Positions 8,127 to 16,458 of a stretch of 64,000 bases of DNA are shown here, in pieces. The translations under genes were made by a program, and so were the position numbers. The stretch's first letter is position 1. Each line of letters opens with the position of its first letter. Below the pieces are notes generated by a model. It was not told the DNA's origin. It saw nothing but the letters and a program-made list of their open reading frames with translations, and ran no database searches. Source of the DNA: Hyphomicrobiales bacterium (lineage in GTDB: Bacteria; Pseudomonadota; Alphaproteobacteria; Rhizobiales; Rhizobiaceae); NCBI GenBank assembly GCA_021775415.1, contig JAJFHV010000002.1, positions 1-64,000 on the forward strand, read 5' to 3'.

Positions 8127-9227
8127 TTGACAAAATCGAGATCCAATGTTGCATTCAGCGAAGAACCTCGAATGACGTTCGAACCACATTCTAATGCAAG
8201 CCCAAATTCGCCGGCATCGGTATCGGCACCTTATTGCTTTACGAGATTATCGCCTGCAAAGGTGACCCCCGTGTTTGACACCTATTGGCGTTTTGCAGTT
8301 GAGCGTCAACGTATCTTTTTCAATCGAATTAGCTCAACTCCCGGACCCTGGACCGACGATTTGATACTAAACACCCACAAGTTCACCAACGCGTACAGGG
8401 CGTCTGACCGAACAAGCCAGTACCTGATCAAAAATGTCATTTATCGAGATGACCTGCCCAATACTGCGGTGGAAATTTTCTTCAGGATTCTCTTGTTTAA
8501 GCTTTTCAACAAAATTGAAACCTGGGAATTGTTTGAAAGTGAGTTCGGCGATATTACCTTTGAGAATTATTCGTTTAAGAGTTTCGATAAGGTGCTTTCA
8601 AAAGCTCGATCTAAAGGAGATAGTGTTTATTCTGCCGCATACATAATGCCTCCAGGCAGCAAGTCGTTTGGCAAGTCTGCCAAACATCAAAATCATCTCC
8701 TACTATTGGAAATGATGATTGAACAACGAGTGCCAGACCGGTTAGCTCAAATGCCGTCCATGCAAAATGGCTTCGAATGCCTTAAGTCCTATCCTACACT
8801 AGGAGACTTTCTAGCCTACCAGTTTATCACTGACCTCAACTACAGCCAATTGACCGACTTTAGTGAAATGGACTTTGTTATACCTGGTCCAGGGGCTCGC
8901 GATGGTATCAGAAAGTGTTTCGCCGACTATGGTGGTCTTACGGAACCTGAAATCATTCGACTGATGGCAGATCGTCAAGAAGAAGAATTTGAACGGCTAG
9001 GGCTAACATTTCGCTCATTGTGGGGCCGCTCACTTCAGCTTATCGATTGTCAAAATCTATTTTGCGAAGTCGACAAATATGCACGGGTGGCACACCCCGA
9101 AATTAACGGCATATCTGGCAGAACGCGCATAAAACAAAAGTTCGTACCTATAAATAGGCAGATTGAGTATTTCTACCCGCCAAAATGGGCGATAAATGAC
9201 CAAATTGAGTTAGATTCAGTGCCATGA
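8127..9227 (+). CDS. 5-hmdU DNA kinase helical-domain-like protein
   Basis: 366 residues, mostly helical. After a 40-residue leader the pattern YWRFAVERQRIFFNRI, then PWTDDLILNTHKFTNAYR and SQYLIKNVIY, is what I recognise as the helical domain associated with 5-hydroxymethyl-dU DNA kinases and alpha-glutamyl/putrescinyl-thymine pyrophosphorylase systems. Later conserved-looking stretches are YPTLGDFLAYQFITDLNY and VIPGPGARDGIRKCF. No P-loop kinase domain is attached. TTG start has caggga 6 bases upstream; ATG 8172 is an alternative. With the TS-like, ACP-like and AcpS neighbours it suggests a thymine-base modification pathway. The family call comes from memory of the motifs, not from a search. 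Confidence 0.6.
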   Translation: MTKSRSNVAFSEEPRMTFEPHSNASPNSPASVSAPYCFTRLSPAKVTPVFDTYWRFAVERQRIFFNRISSTPGPWTDDLILNTHKFTNAYRASDRTSQYLIKNVIYRDDLPNTAVEIFFRILLFKLFNKIETWELFESEFGDITFENYSFKSFDKVLSKARSKGDSVYSAAYIMPPGSKSFGKSAKHQNHLLLLEMMIEQRVPDRLAQMPSMQNGFECLKSYPTLGDFLAYQFITDLNYSQLTDFSEMDFVIPGPGARDGIRKCFADYGGLTEPEIIRLMADRQEEEFERLGLTFRSLWGRSLQLIDCQNLFCEVDKYARVAHPEINGISGRTRIKQKFVPINRQIEYFYPPKWAINDQIELDSVP

Positions 9228-9330
9228 GGTCATTTCCGTTGGTCAACACTGGGTATGAATGAGTGCATGAAAGCTATGAGCTAACTGTCGAGACCAGTTT
9301 GATGTTAATATCCCGGGGGAATCACTTGGA

Positions 9331-9888
9331 ATGTTGGATTGGGTAAAATCAAGAATTTCGATCCTAGTCGGAGACCAAAAAATGCAGAATGAAACACACG
9401 ACACCCTTTTGGAGTGGCAAAGCGCGCAGCATAGTCATGATCAGCGCAATCATTCTGATATTGCTTGCCTACACAAAACTGATCGCTTGAAGCACTATGG
9501 CCTACATTTTGCCAAGTATGTAGGTCGGCTTGCAAGGGGTGAAGCGGACCCGATCTCAGTTGAGCGCACAATTGTGGACACTGCATTAGTATGTCTTAGC
9601 GCTGCTAACACTCTCCACCAAAAGCTCGATCTTCCAGGCGACAACCTACTGCATAAAGATTTGAAAAACGACAATTTCAAACCATTGGCTGATGCCGCTG
9701 GGCGCTTTGCCGATGCTTGTGAAAAAATCGACCACATGGAAAAGTTTGTGGAGATGGCGCGCACATCCAATCAAGATATACTTAATTGGGTTTTTTCTGC
9801 CATAGCTGCCAACGAGCTCGATATTGAAGCCGCAATGAAAACTAGACGATCCGAACTCGCTGATCGCCAGTTTTACATTTTGGATTGA
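9331..9888 (+). CDS. Helical protein, possibly MazG-like, of unknown function
   Basis: 185 residues, nearly all helical. A central segment (about 50-100) reads LKHYGLHFAKYVGRLARGE, then ERTIVDTALVCLSAANTLH. This recalls the all-alpha NTP pyrophosphohydrolases (MazG/MazG-like), in which an Asp/Glu-rich helix before a hydrophobic one binds Mg-NTP, but the acidic EExxE motif is not clear. A nucleotide-pool function would suit the neighbours, but this is tentative. ATG at 9382 with cggag before it is an alternative start. It is five bases upstream of the dCTP-deaminase-like gene. Confidence 0.55.
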   Translation: MLDWVKSRISILVGDQKMQNETHDTLLEWQSAQHSHDQRNHSDIACLHKTDRLKHYGLHFAKYVGRLARGEADPISVERTIVDTALVCLSAANTLHQKLDLPGDNLLHKDLKNDNFKPLADAAGRFADACEKIDHMEKFVEMARTSNQDILNWVFSAIAANELDIEAAMKTRRSELADRQFYILD

Positions 9889-9893
9889 TATAG

Positions 9894-10655
9894 GTGAGCT
9901 TCTGGTCCGGCGAGAAACTGCTTGAAAACCCATCCGTTATTGAAGATTTCAATCCGGATCAGGTTGATGCCAATGCCTACAATCTGAAAATGGGAGATTG
10001 CTATTTCACCACCAGTAATGGTGAAGACCAAACCAAGAAATATCTGAAACCTGGTGAGCCATTCATTATTCCAGCTGGACAATTTGCTTACTTGATGTCG
10101 CATGAAGAATTGAACATTCCTTCAAATGCCATGGCATTCATTTCAATGCGTACTGGGATCAAGTTTAAGGGACTGATCAATGTATCAGGTTTCCATGTCG
10201 ATCCAGGCTATAAAGGCAAACTGATCTATGCGGCATACAATGCAAGTCCCTCACCCCTCCATATCAGCGAAGGAGAACAGATCTTTAAAATCTGGTTTGT
10301 CGATCTAGATAGAAAGTCTGAAGAAGGTCATGTATTTAAGGGAGACGGTAAATCCGAGATTGGCAATGATCTGATGCATGGTATGAGCAAGGAGATTTAC
10401 TCACTGCAATCTCTTGCCGAAAAAATCCGACAGTTTGAAGCAAGTCTGAAAGAGCAAAAGTCTACTGCCAAATTGTTGTCAAATATATTGACCACCTTTT
10501 TCATTACCCTGTTCGCTGGGGTGGCACTTTCCTTACTTGCTCTTTTCGGCCCGATCCTGCTGAGCAAGGGTGAGCAGCTGAAAGAGTATTTCAACGAAAA
10601 AAGCATCTCGGTAAAATCTCCAGATCACAATAAACCGGAAAAAGCGGATCAATGA
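9894..10655 (+). CDS. Membrane-anchored dCTP deaminase/dUTPase-fold protein
   Basis: 253 residues. Residues 1-140 resemble the trimeric dCTP deaminase fold: VDANAYNLKMGD near the N-terminus, SMRTGIKFKGLIN, and FHVDPGYKGKLIYAAYN. At the position of the dCTP deaminase catalytic Glu (LEFYN motif) the sequence has Ala (IYAAYN), so deaminase activity is doubtful. A helix of about 30 residues (160-190) is followed by one strong membrane segment (about 198-222) and a basic tail. It could sense or bind deoxynucleotides at the membrane. Dcd-type enzymes are known anti-phage effectors that deplete nucleotides. GTG start; the stop overlaps acpS. Confidence 0.7.
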   Translation: MSFWSGEKLLENPSVIEDFNPDQVDANAYNLKMGDCYFTTSNGEDQTKKYLKPGEPFIIPAGQFAYLMSHEELNIPSNAMAFISMRTGIKFKGLINVSGFHVDPGYKGKLIYAAYNASPSPLHISEGEQIFKIWFVDLDRKSEEGHVFKGDGKSEIGNDLMHGMSKEIYSLQSLAEKIRQFEASLKEQKSTAKLLSNILTTFFITLFAGVALSLLALFGPILLSKGEQLKEYFNEKSISVKSPDHNKPEKADQ

Positions 10656-11044
10656 AAATCGTGGGCCATGGAGTTGATTTGGTCCATCTTCCTGCGTTTC
10701 AAAAACTCTTAGAACACTCGGAAACTGCATTTACGAGCCGATCGTTCACCGACGGTGAAATCACTTCTTTCGGTGAAGGTGTCAACAGAACTCAAACAAT
10801 TGCTGGCCGTTTCGCAGCAAAAGAAGCCGTGTTGAAGGCGATCGGAACTGGTTTTGGTAACGGTATTGCATTCACCGATGTAGAGATTCAACGTGTTTCT
10901 GGCAGCCCGCCCACGGTCTCCCTACATGGTGGAGCTGCAAAGATAGCAGAAGGGCGAGAAATAACTGAATGGTGGATTAGCATCAGTCATTCTGAAGAAA
11001 TGGTGATTGCGAGCGTAATCGCCGTGTCAAATAGTGATGTATAA
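10652..11044 (+). CDS. acpS: Holo-ACP synthase (AcpS-type phosphopantetheinyl transferase)
   Basis: 130 residues, the normal length for AcpS. It has the N-terminal GHGVDLVHL (Mg-binding Asp), the FAAKEAVLKAIGTG motif near 50-63 and the C-terminal ISISHSEEMVIASVIA strand. It transfers 4'-phosphopantetheine from CoA to a Ser of a carrier protein. As the last gene of this operon, separate from any fatty-acid genes, it is probably dedicated to the divergent ACP encoded at 5744. Start overlaps the preceding stop (ATGA). Being on an island, it is unlikely to be the only AcpS of the cell. Confidence 0.9.
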   Translation: MKIVGHGVDLVHLPAFQKLLEHSETAFTSRSFTDGEITSFGEGVNRTQTIAGRFAAKEAVLKAIGTGFGNGIAFTDVEIQRVSGSPPTVSLHGGAAKIAEGREITEWWISISHSEEMVIASVIAVSNSDV

Positions 11045-11146
11045 TCATTGTGATCTGAGCCCCAGCTTTCCTTCAGTTATTTGGAGAATTGGCTGGTTTG
11101 TTGACCCGCTCCTCGAAGTTGTTCCAGGAAATCGAGCCGAGAATTT

Positions 11147-11211
11147 GAATGTCCGCATTGGTGATTGAACCTGTGCAATCATAAATACCAACAAACGGCA
11201 GCTATGGGCCG
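11147..11211. repeat. 65-bp intergenic repeat, copy b
   Basis: It starts gaatgtccgc and ends cggcagctatgggccg. It is exactly the same length as the copy at 15837-15901 and in the same orientation. The ends are conserved and the middle is not. Copies b and c flank the tyrosinase-subtilase operon. Confidence 0.6.
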
Positions 11212-11364
11212 AAATAGACCAGTCAAAGGTTAAACTCTGATATAGCGATTGCCGTATGTCAAAGTATAAACTGTCATTTTTGCTGCATTTCCCAAATTCT
11301 TATGAATAGCCATTGATAATTTTATATAAATGTCAAATAATAAAATTTTGCATCCATAAAGTCT

Positions 11365-11383
11365 TATAATACGCTTGTATTAT
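11365..11383 (+). promoter_or_regulatory. Putative -10 box with inverted repeat upstream of the tyrosinase operon
   Basis: TATAAT at 11365-11370 overlaps a perfect inverted repeat ATAATAC-gctt-GTATTAT (11366-11383). A clear -35 box is not visible. The surrounding 11211-11429 stretch is AT-rich and gene-free. It could be a promoter with a regulator site; no cognate regulator is encoded nearby. Confidence 0.45.
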
Positions 11384-11429
11384 CAATTAAACCGATTTGA
11401 TCAAAAGCAAAGAAATAATGGGAGGAACT

Positions 11430-13028
11430 ATGTTTGTACGCCAGAATATTTACGATATAGGAGATGACTGGGCCGAGTCAGTCTTGTGGTATGCGCGTGG
11501 TGTGAAAGCTATGAAAACTCGCCTGTTGGATAACGTTACAAGTTGGACGTTTTATGGTGCAATTCACGGCTACACGCGATGGCTTTGGGACCTTCATGGG
11601 ATCACGCTGACTACGGATCCCGGACCGGCGGACGATGAATCCAACCCGAAATATATTAATCAGTGCCAACATCAAAGCTGGTATTTCCTGCCCTGGCACA
11701 GAGGATACCTGATAGCCTTTGAACGGCAAATCCGCCATGAAATTGAACAACTCGGCGGGCCCCATGAGACCTGGGCCTTACCATACTGGAATTACTTTGA
11801 AACCGATCGCGGGCTGATCCCACCGGCATTTCGCTCACCAAGCTGGCCCGATGGAGCAGCGGACAACCCACTGTTCGTGGAACAGCGTTGGGGACCAATG
11901 AGCAACGACCCTACCTATGACCTAAGAAACGATGTGAATCTTAATCCACTCTCTGATCGCGAATTTTCTGGCCCAGGCAACGGTGGCAGCACCGGTTTCG
12001 GCGGCCCTAGGACTGGGTTCAATTGGTCTCGAGGTGAAAACGGCGGAGCGGAATGGCAACCTCACAATAATGTGCACGGCCAGATTGGAGGTTCACATCC
12101 TACTGCCTTTCTTCCCTATCCGCCGCCCAATCATCAAATTCCCATCCCTGGTCTGATGTCTACACCAACGACTGCTGCCCTTGATCCGATCTTTTGGCTG
12201 CATCATTGCAACATAGACCGCCTCTGGGAAAGCTGGAACAGTCATCCACCCAGCAAACCTGCGATCAATCCGAATGACTGGAATAATCCAGCCGGGCAGA
12301 GCTGGCGCGATGGTCCTGCGGCTTCAGGAGACAGAGCATTCGCAATGCCAAACGTCGACGGGACGGAGTGGAATTTTACACCAGCCGAAATGGAGAGTAT
12401 CTCGACACTGGACTATTCTTATGCTGACCTGACGCCCGGTATGCCGGTGCAATCAAATGTCTTGGCCTCTCGCATAGCTAATTTGGGTCTCGCACAACCA
12501 GCAGCGCTTTCTGGAGGTGTTATCATGGCTTCGAACAAAACCGTCGAACTGCTTGGTTCAGGCAGCGGCAAGGTTTCACTTTCCGGTACAGCCAGCAAAC
12601 GAAGTGGTGTGCAACTGGATGCTCCCACGCTTTCGCGGTTGGCCGCAAGCCTTTCTGGCGAAGCAGCGCCGGCAGGGTTGCCGGATCGTGTTTTTCTCAA
12701 CCTTGAAAACGTACGCAGCCGAACCGACACAGTGCTGTTTAAAGTCTATATAGGCCTACAAGTCGACGCGAATCCGGGCGATAATCCTGACAATCTTGCC
12801 GGAACAATTTCACTCTTTGGTACGTCAATTGCTAGTGATCCATCGGAACTGCATGCTGGCGATGGTATTACACACGTGCTTGAGATTACGGATATCTTCG
12901 ACCGCCTATTTTTGAATAATGAATTCGGCTCCGCCGAAATTAATGTCGACGTTGTACCAGTAAACGACATTCCTGAAGGTGAGGGTGTCGAGATTGGAAA
13001 CATAAGCATCTATCGACAATCGGAGTAA
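11430..13028 (+). CDS. Tyrosinase-family copper oxidase
   Basis: 532 residues. The type-3 copper centre is visible. CuA: His in AIHGYTRWLW, His in CQHQSW and His in LPWHRGYLIAFE. CuB: HNNVHGQIGG and DPIFWLHHCNIDRLWESW. The catalytic domain spans about 1-350. A C-terminal beta-rich domain (about 370-530) may cap or chaperone the active site. There is no signal peptide. It would oxidise phenols or catechols to quinones. The start is at 11430 because ggagga lies just upstream; a TTG 33 bases earlier has none. It leads a four-gene operon with a DUF2182 membrane protein and a subtilase; proteolytic maturation by the latter is possible. Confidence 0.92.
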   Translation: MFVRQNIYDIGDDWAESVLWYARGVKAMKTRLLDNVTSWTFYGAIHGYTRWLWDLHGITLTTDPGPADDESNPKYINQCQHQSWYFLPWHRGYLIAFERQIRHEIEQLGGPHETWALPYWNYFETDRGLIPPAFRSPSWPDGAADNPLFVEQRWGPMSNDPTYDLRNDVNLNPLSDREFSGPGNGGSTGFGGPRTGFNWSRGENGGAEWQPHNNVHGQIGGSHPTAFLPYPPPNHQIPIPGLMSTPTTAALDPIFWLHHCNIDRLWESWNSHPPSKPAINPNDWNNPAGQSWRDGPAASGDRAFAMPNVDGTEWNFTPAEMESISTLDYSYADLTPGMPVQSNVLASRIANLGLAQPAALSGGVIMASNKTVELLGSGSGKVSLSGTASKRSGVQLDAPTLSRLAASLSGEAAPAGLPDRVFLNLENVRSRTDTVLFKVYIGLQVDANPGDNPDNLAGTISLFGTSIASDPSELHAGDGITHVLEITDIFDRLFLNNEFGSAEINVDVVPVNDIPEGEGVEIGNISIYRQSE

Positions 13029-13030
13029 AC

Positions 13031-13837
13031 ATGGCGATGCAGCAGGGATATAAGCTTTACTGGCCCAACACTACCTTTCAGGTGTTGGTTTTTGCATCAG
13101 CTTTTGGTTGGGTGCTTCTATTTTTTGGTGGAGGACCGTATTTAGCGGTTCCTGCGCTTTGCACGGGGCATATCATCGCGACATTGCCTTCGAAAACCGA
13201 GTTCGAATATGTTCTGACGTGGCTTTCACCTGGTCAATTGGCCTTAAGCTGGACTACGATGTTATTTGCGATGATGCTGCCAGTTGTTTCCGGTCCGCTA
13301 TCCCATGTTTGGGCACAATCATTTCGACATGATCGGGTAGTGGCTTCAGCGAGTTTTGTGCTGGGTTATACTGCGATTTGGGTTATCGCAGCGTTTCCAC
13401 TAATCTATTTAGCGGTGTTCTTGCGTCTGACAACAAGTGTTCCTTATCTACAATTTGTTCTCGCAATTGGCATGATGCTTATTTGGCAAATGATGCCTTG
13501 GAAGCAGTATGCGCAGAACAAATGCCATTCCCAACGGCCATTGTCGGCATTTGGCTCAACCACCTTTCGATCCGGAACCCGCTACGGTGTTACCCATGGA
13601 TTCTGGTGCTTTACCACCTGCAGCCCAATCATGCTGGCCGCTCTCGCCGCCCCATCACACAGTTTGGCCTGGATGATTGCCGCTACTCTGTGGATCTGGG
13701 CAGAGCGTTTGGAATCTCCTAGAAAACCGATGTTCCGATTGAACGTGCCCCTGCGCGCCCTTCGGGCGGGACACTACGGTCTGATGCACGTCATAATGAG
13801 TGTTAAGCTAGGTATGGTGCGACCAAACCCAATGTAG
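13031..13837 (+). CDS. DUF2182 integral membrane protein
   Basis: 268 residues with about six hydrophobic segments. The DUF2182 hallmark is present: MLFAMMLPVVSGPLSHVW near residues 77-95, then a long hydrophobic pair and a second half ending WIWAERLESPRKP. The family is described as predicted metal-binding membrane proteins; the Met/His-containing AMMLP helix could bind copper. ATG is two bases after the tyrosinase stop, so it is co-transcribed. A role in copper delivery to the tyrosinase is a reasonable guess without direct support. Confidence 0.75.
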   Translation: MAMQQGYKLYWPNTTFQVLVFASAFGWVLLFFGGGPYLAVPALCTGHIIATLPSKTEFEYVLTWLSPGQLALSWTTMLFAMMLPVVSGPLSHVWAQSFRHDRVVASASFVLGYTAIWVIAAFPLIYLAVFLRLTTSVPYLQFVLAIGMMLIWQMMPWKQYAQNKCHSQRPLSAFGSTTFRSGTRYGVTHGFWCFTTCSPIMLAALAAPSHSLAWMIAATLWIWAERLESPRKPMFRLNVPLRALRAGHYGLMHVIMSVKLGMVRPNPM

Positions 13838-13848
13838 GAGAGGATCAC

Positions 13849-14184
13849 TTGCTCAAAGTTGCAATCAGTCTAAGCGAAGCGGGACAGGCAGATAAGGGGC
13901 GGCGTCTGATTATCGACTATTTGAGTAAACATGGAGTGCATCAAACGGGAGGTGGACTTGTAAGCCTAACTTTCGTCGCCGAGGCCGATGACTTCGATGA
14001 GGTTTTCAAAAGTAGGACGAAAGATTTTCCGGCTACCCTTTCAAGAACGTCGGATTCCGTTGGCAGTAGTGGTCTTTTTGAAGATCCACCAATTGTCATA
14101 CCGGATTTGCTTTCACCGCTTATCGATTACGTTTCAATCCTCCCACCTGCGCGTCATTTCGACAACGAGGATGGAGTAAAATAG
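13849..14184 (+). CDS. Small protein of unknown function in the tyrosinase operon
   Basis: 111 residues, not recognised. The N-terminal half is helical (ISLSEAGQADKGRRLIIDYL); the C-terminal half is Pro-rich with DPPIVIPDLLSPLIDY. TTG start is supported by gagagg about 8 bases before it and by its tight position 11 bases after the DUF2182 gene. It could be an operon-specific partner or a substrate of the neighbouring subtilase or tyrosinase. No signal peptide or membrane segment is present. Confidence 0.6.
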   Translation: MLKVAISLSEAGQADKGRRLIIDYLSKHGVHQTGGGLVSLTFVAEADDFDEVFKSRTKDFPATLSRTSDSVGSSGLFEDPPIVIPDLLSPLIDYVSILPPARHFDNEDGVK

Positions 14185-14241
14185 CGCCCCAAAGAGGTTG
14201 GAGAATACTTTTAAACCAGCATAAAATTGAGGAGATACCAG

Positions 14242-15744
14242 ATGCCCAGTCCCAAGGAAAAAGCCCATACCCGACGCAAAGCTTCTGATACAGTTCGCGT
14301 GGCTGTTACTCTACCGGGTCACGATATAAATGAAGGGCCTGTGGCCTTCTCCGGCGCAATCACCGAGACGACGATGGAACAGATGCGCCCAGATCAAAAT
14401 CACATTGCCACCACCATGAAGCATCTTGAGAAGCTGGGATTTGAAGTCACCAATAAAGGACTGTTTTCAATTAGTGCCCGGTGTTCAAAAAAGACTTACG
14501 AAAAATTGTTTGGCACGAAGCTGACCCGACATCGCCTGCCGTTTCACAAAGGCGAGCGTTGTCAAGCCAATGCATTCTACTTTCCAGGGGAAGGTGCGCC
14601 CTGGAATCCGGACCAGGGACTGATGTCGATGATCGACGACGCATATATCCAATGGCCGCACATCTACATGAATTCGTTGTTCAGCGGAGCAACTTCCGCG
14701 ATACCGCCGACGGTAAATTATCATCACCTGCGTGTTCCAGGCGATGTTACAATGCTTCTTAACGCCGACTTGTCACATAGAGATGGAATCACCGGTAAGG
14801 GCGTACGTGTGGCAATGGTAGACAGTGGTTTCGCTATGGATCATGCCTACTTTCAAGCCCGTGGCTACCAAACCAGCACCGTGCTGGCACCAGGGGCCAC
14901 TGATGTAAATCTTGATGGAAATGGGCATGGCACTGCGGAATCTGCAAATCTGCTGGCCATGGCACCGGATGTGGAGTTCACCGGTGTGAAGTTAGACAAT
15001 GAAATTTTTCCAGCTAATGGCGCAACGATCCTTGAAGGCCTGCAAACGGCGATGCTGCATAATCCGCAAGTTATATCGGTGAGTCTAGGCTATGACATGT
15101 GCCCTACGAATAGTTTGGGCCAACGTACCAGCAATTCACATCTGACTACATTGCCTAACTCCCTAAAAGCCCTTGAAGCGGAAATCAGAGCAATTGCAGC
15201 AACCGGGGTTATTGTTGTGTTCTCTGCCGGCAACGGACATGTGGCTTTTCCAGGCATGATGCCGGAAGTTATTTCTGCAGGAGGAGTATACGTAGAACAA
15301 GATGGCACAATGCGTGCTTCCGACTACGCCAGCGCATTTTCCTCCAAGATTTATCCCGCGCGCGATGTGCCGGATGTTTGTGGCCTTGTTGGACTAGCTC
15401 AAAACGGTGCACATTATATCATGCTGCCTCTACAGCCGGATTGCGATATCGACCGCCAAAATGGAGACGGTACTGCAACCAATGATGGATGGGCTGTCAT
15501 TAGCGGCACCTCCGCTGCAGCACCGCAATTGGCAGGTGCGATCGCATTGCTACTCGAGAAGAACCCTGGTCTGAGTGCAGCCGACATCAAGACAGTTTTC
15601 GATCAGACTTCAAAGGATGTAGTCAATGGAACTGCTAACGCTGCCAGCAACGAGAACAATGGCGGCATGCCAGCGGGACCGGGACGAGATGGCGCTACTG
15701 GTCCGGGGCTGATCGACATTTCAGCAGCATTGGCATTAGTCTGA
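14242..15744 (+). CDS. S8 family serine peptidase (subtilase)
   Basis: 500 residues. The catalytic triad is clear: Asp194 in VAMVDSGFAMDH, His229 in NGHGTAESANLLAMAP and Ser424 in SGTSAAAPQLAG. Residues 1-170 resemble a propeptide of the kumamolisin/inhibitor I9 type (ISARCSKKTYEKLFGTKL). No Sec signal peptide is seen, so it may act in the cytoplasm or leave by another route. The start at 14242 follows gaggaga; a TTG at 14227 lacks a site. It is the last gene of the tyrosinase operon; it may mature the tyrosinase by removing its C-terminal domain (inference). Confidence 0.92.
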   Translation: MPSPKEKAHTRRKASDTVRVAVTLPGHDINEGPVAFSGAITETTMEQMRPDQNHIATTMKHLEKLGFEVTNKGLFSISARCSKKTYEKLFGTKLTRHRLPFHKGERCQANAFYFPGEGAPWNPDQGLMSMIDDAYIQWPHIYMNSLFSGATSAIPPTVNYHHLRVPGDVTMLLNADLSHRDGITGKGVRVAMVDSGFAMDHAYFQARGYQTSTVLAPGATDVNLDGNGHGTAESANLLAMAPDVEFTGVKLDNEIFPANGATILEGLQTAMLHNPQVISVSLGYDMCPTNSLGQRTSNSHLTTLPNSLKALEAEIRAIAATGVIVVFSAGNGHVAFPGMMPEVISAGGVYVEQDGTMRASDYASAFSSKIYPARDVPDVCGLVGLAQNGAHYIMLPLQPDCDIDRQNGDGTATNDGWAVISGTSAAAPQLAGAIALLLEKNPGLSAADIKTVFDQTSKDVVNGTANAASNENNGGMPAGPGRDGATGPGLIDISAALALV

Positions 15745-15836
15745 CCAACTCGATCTACGTGTGAGAAATGATTTGCCCGATAAATTCTGGGGGGCTGGAA
15801 AGTTCGCATTCAAAGCTTCTGTCGGCCAAGTACAAT

Positions 15837-15901
15837 GAATGTCTGCTTTCGGGAAATCCACCTTGAAAATTTTAAATCACGTGAACGGCAGCTTTGGGCC
15901 G
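15837..15901. repeat. 65-bp intergenic repeat, copy c
   Basis: It begins gaatgtctgctttcggg and ends cggcagctttgggccg. It is a direct repeat of copy b (11147-11211), of equal length, on the other side of the tyrosinase operon. Confidence 0.6.
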
Positions 15902-16005
15902 TGAGTGCCCAGGCATAGTGTCCACCTCGCTGCCGAGCCACAGCATTTCACCAATGAAGCTTTCTCTGCTATCTTCACACCACCCTAGGGCACTTTAACC
16001 CCGGG

Positions 16006-16033
16006 GCATCGCGATGCTCCTCAACATGAGGAG
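16006..16033 (+). promoter_or_regulatory. Palindrome and hairpin covering the AlpA ribosome site
   Basis: GCATCGCGATGC (16006-16017) is a perfect 12-bp palindrome. Immediately after it, CTCCTCA-aca-TGAGGAG (16017-16033) forms a perfect 7-bp stem whose right arm contains the GAGGAG ribosome site of the AlpA-like gene. Folding would hide the site, suggesting control of translation. Confidence 0.5.
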
Positions 16034-16041
16034 TATTCGTG

Positions 16042-16230
16042 ATGAAATTGTTATCTAAGCGTCAGGTGAAGGAGTTGGTTCTGTATTCCCCCCAACACAT
16101 CGCGCGCCTGGAAGCAGCCGGTCAATTCCCCAAGCGGGTAAAGCTAGGCTTCAACCGGGTCGGATGGATCGAACAGGAAGTACTGGATTGGCTTCAAATT
16201 CGCATTGATGCTCGCGATCAACAAGTCTGA
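16042..16230 (+). CDS. AlpA-family transcriptional regulator / excisionase-like
   Basis: 62 residues: a MerR-like winged helix with LLSKRQVKELVLYSPQHIAR, then a basic wing FPKRVKLGFNRVGW and EQEVLDWLQIRI. This matches phage AlpA regulators that activate integrase or excisionase genes. GAGGAG lies 8 bases upstream, in a hairpin. It stands at the left of a module with a membrane protein and a TraG-like ATPase, and may mark the left end of a nested element. Confidence 0.88.
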   Translation: MKLLSKRQVKELVLYSPQHIARLEAAGQFPKRVKLGFNRVGWIEQEVLDWLQIRIDARDQQV

Positions 16231-16249
16231 CTCTCCTTTTGTGAGAGCG

Positions 16250-16281
16250 AAGAGGGCCGGTGGTAACACCGGCTCTCTTTT
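16250..16281 (+). terminator. Rho-independent terminator after AlpA
   Basis: GCCGGTG-gtaa-CACCGGC stem, extended by GAG/CTC and followed by a T5 run. It sits just after the AlpA-like gene, which is thus probably monocistronic. Confidence 0.8.
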
Positions 16282-16458
16282 TGGTTCCCGAACAATCAGT
16301 TCAGGGGGATAGCCATGGGGATACGGTATCCCCAAGCATATGATGGACAGGAAATAACTCATTGTTGCTCATAGAAGCACATAACTATACATTGATCTTG
16401 GGGCAAAGTGGCAGGAATCACAAAGAAGCAAAGTATTCTTTGTGATTGGGAGGGTTCC

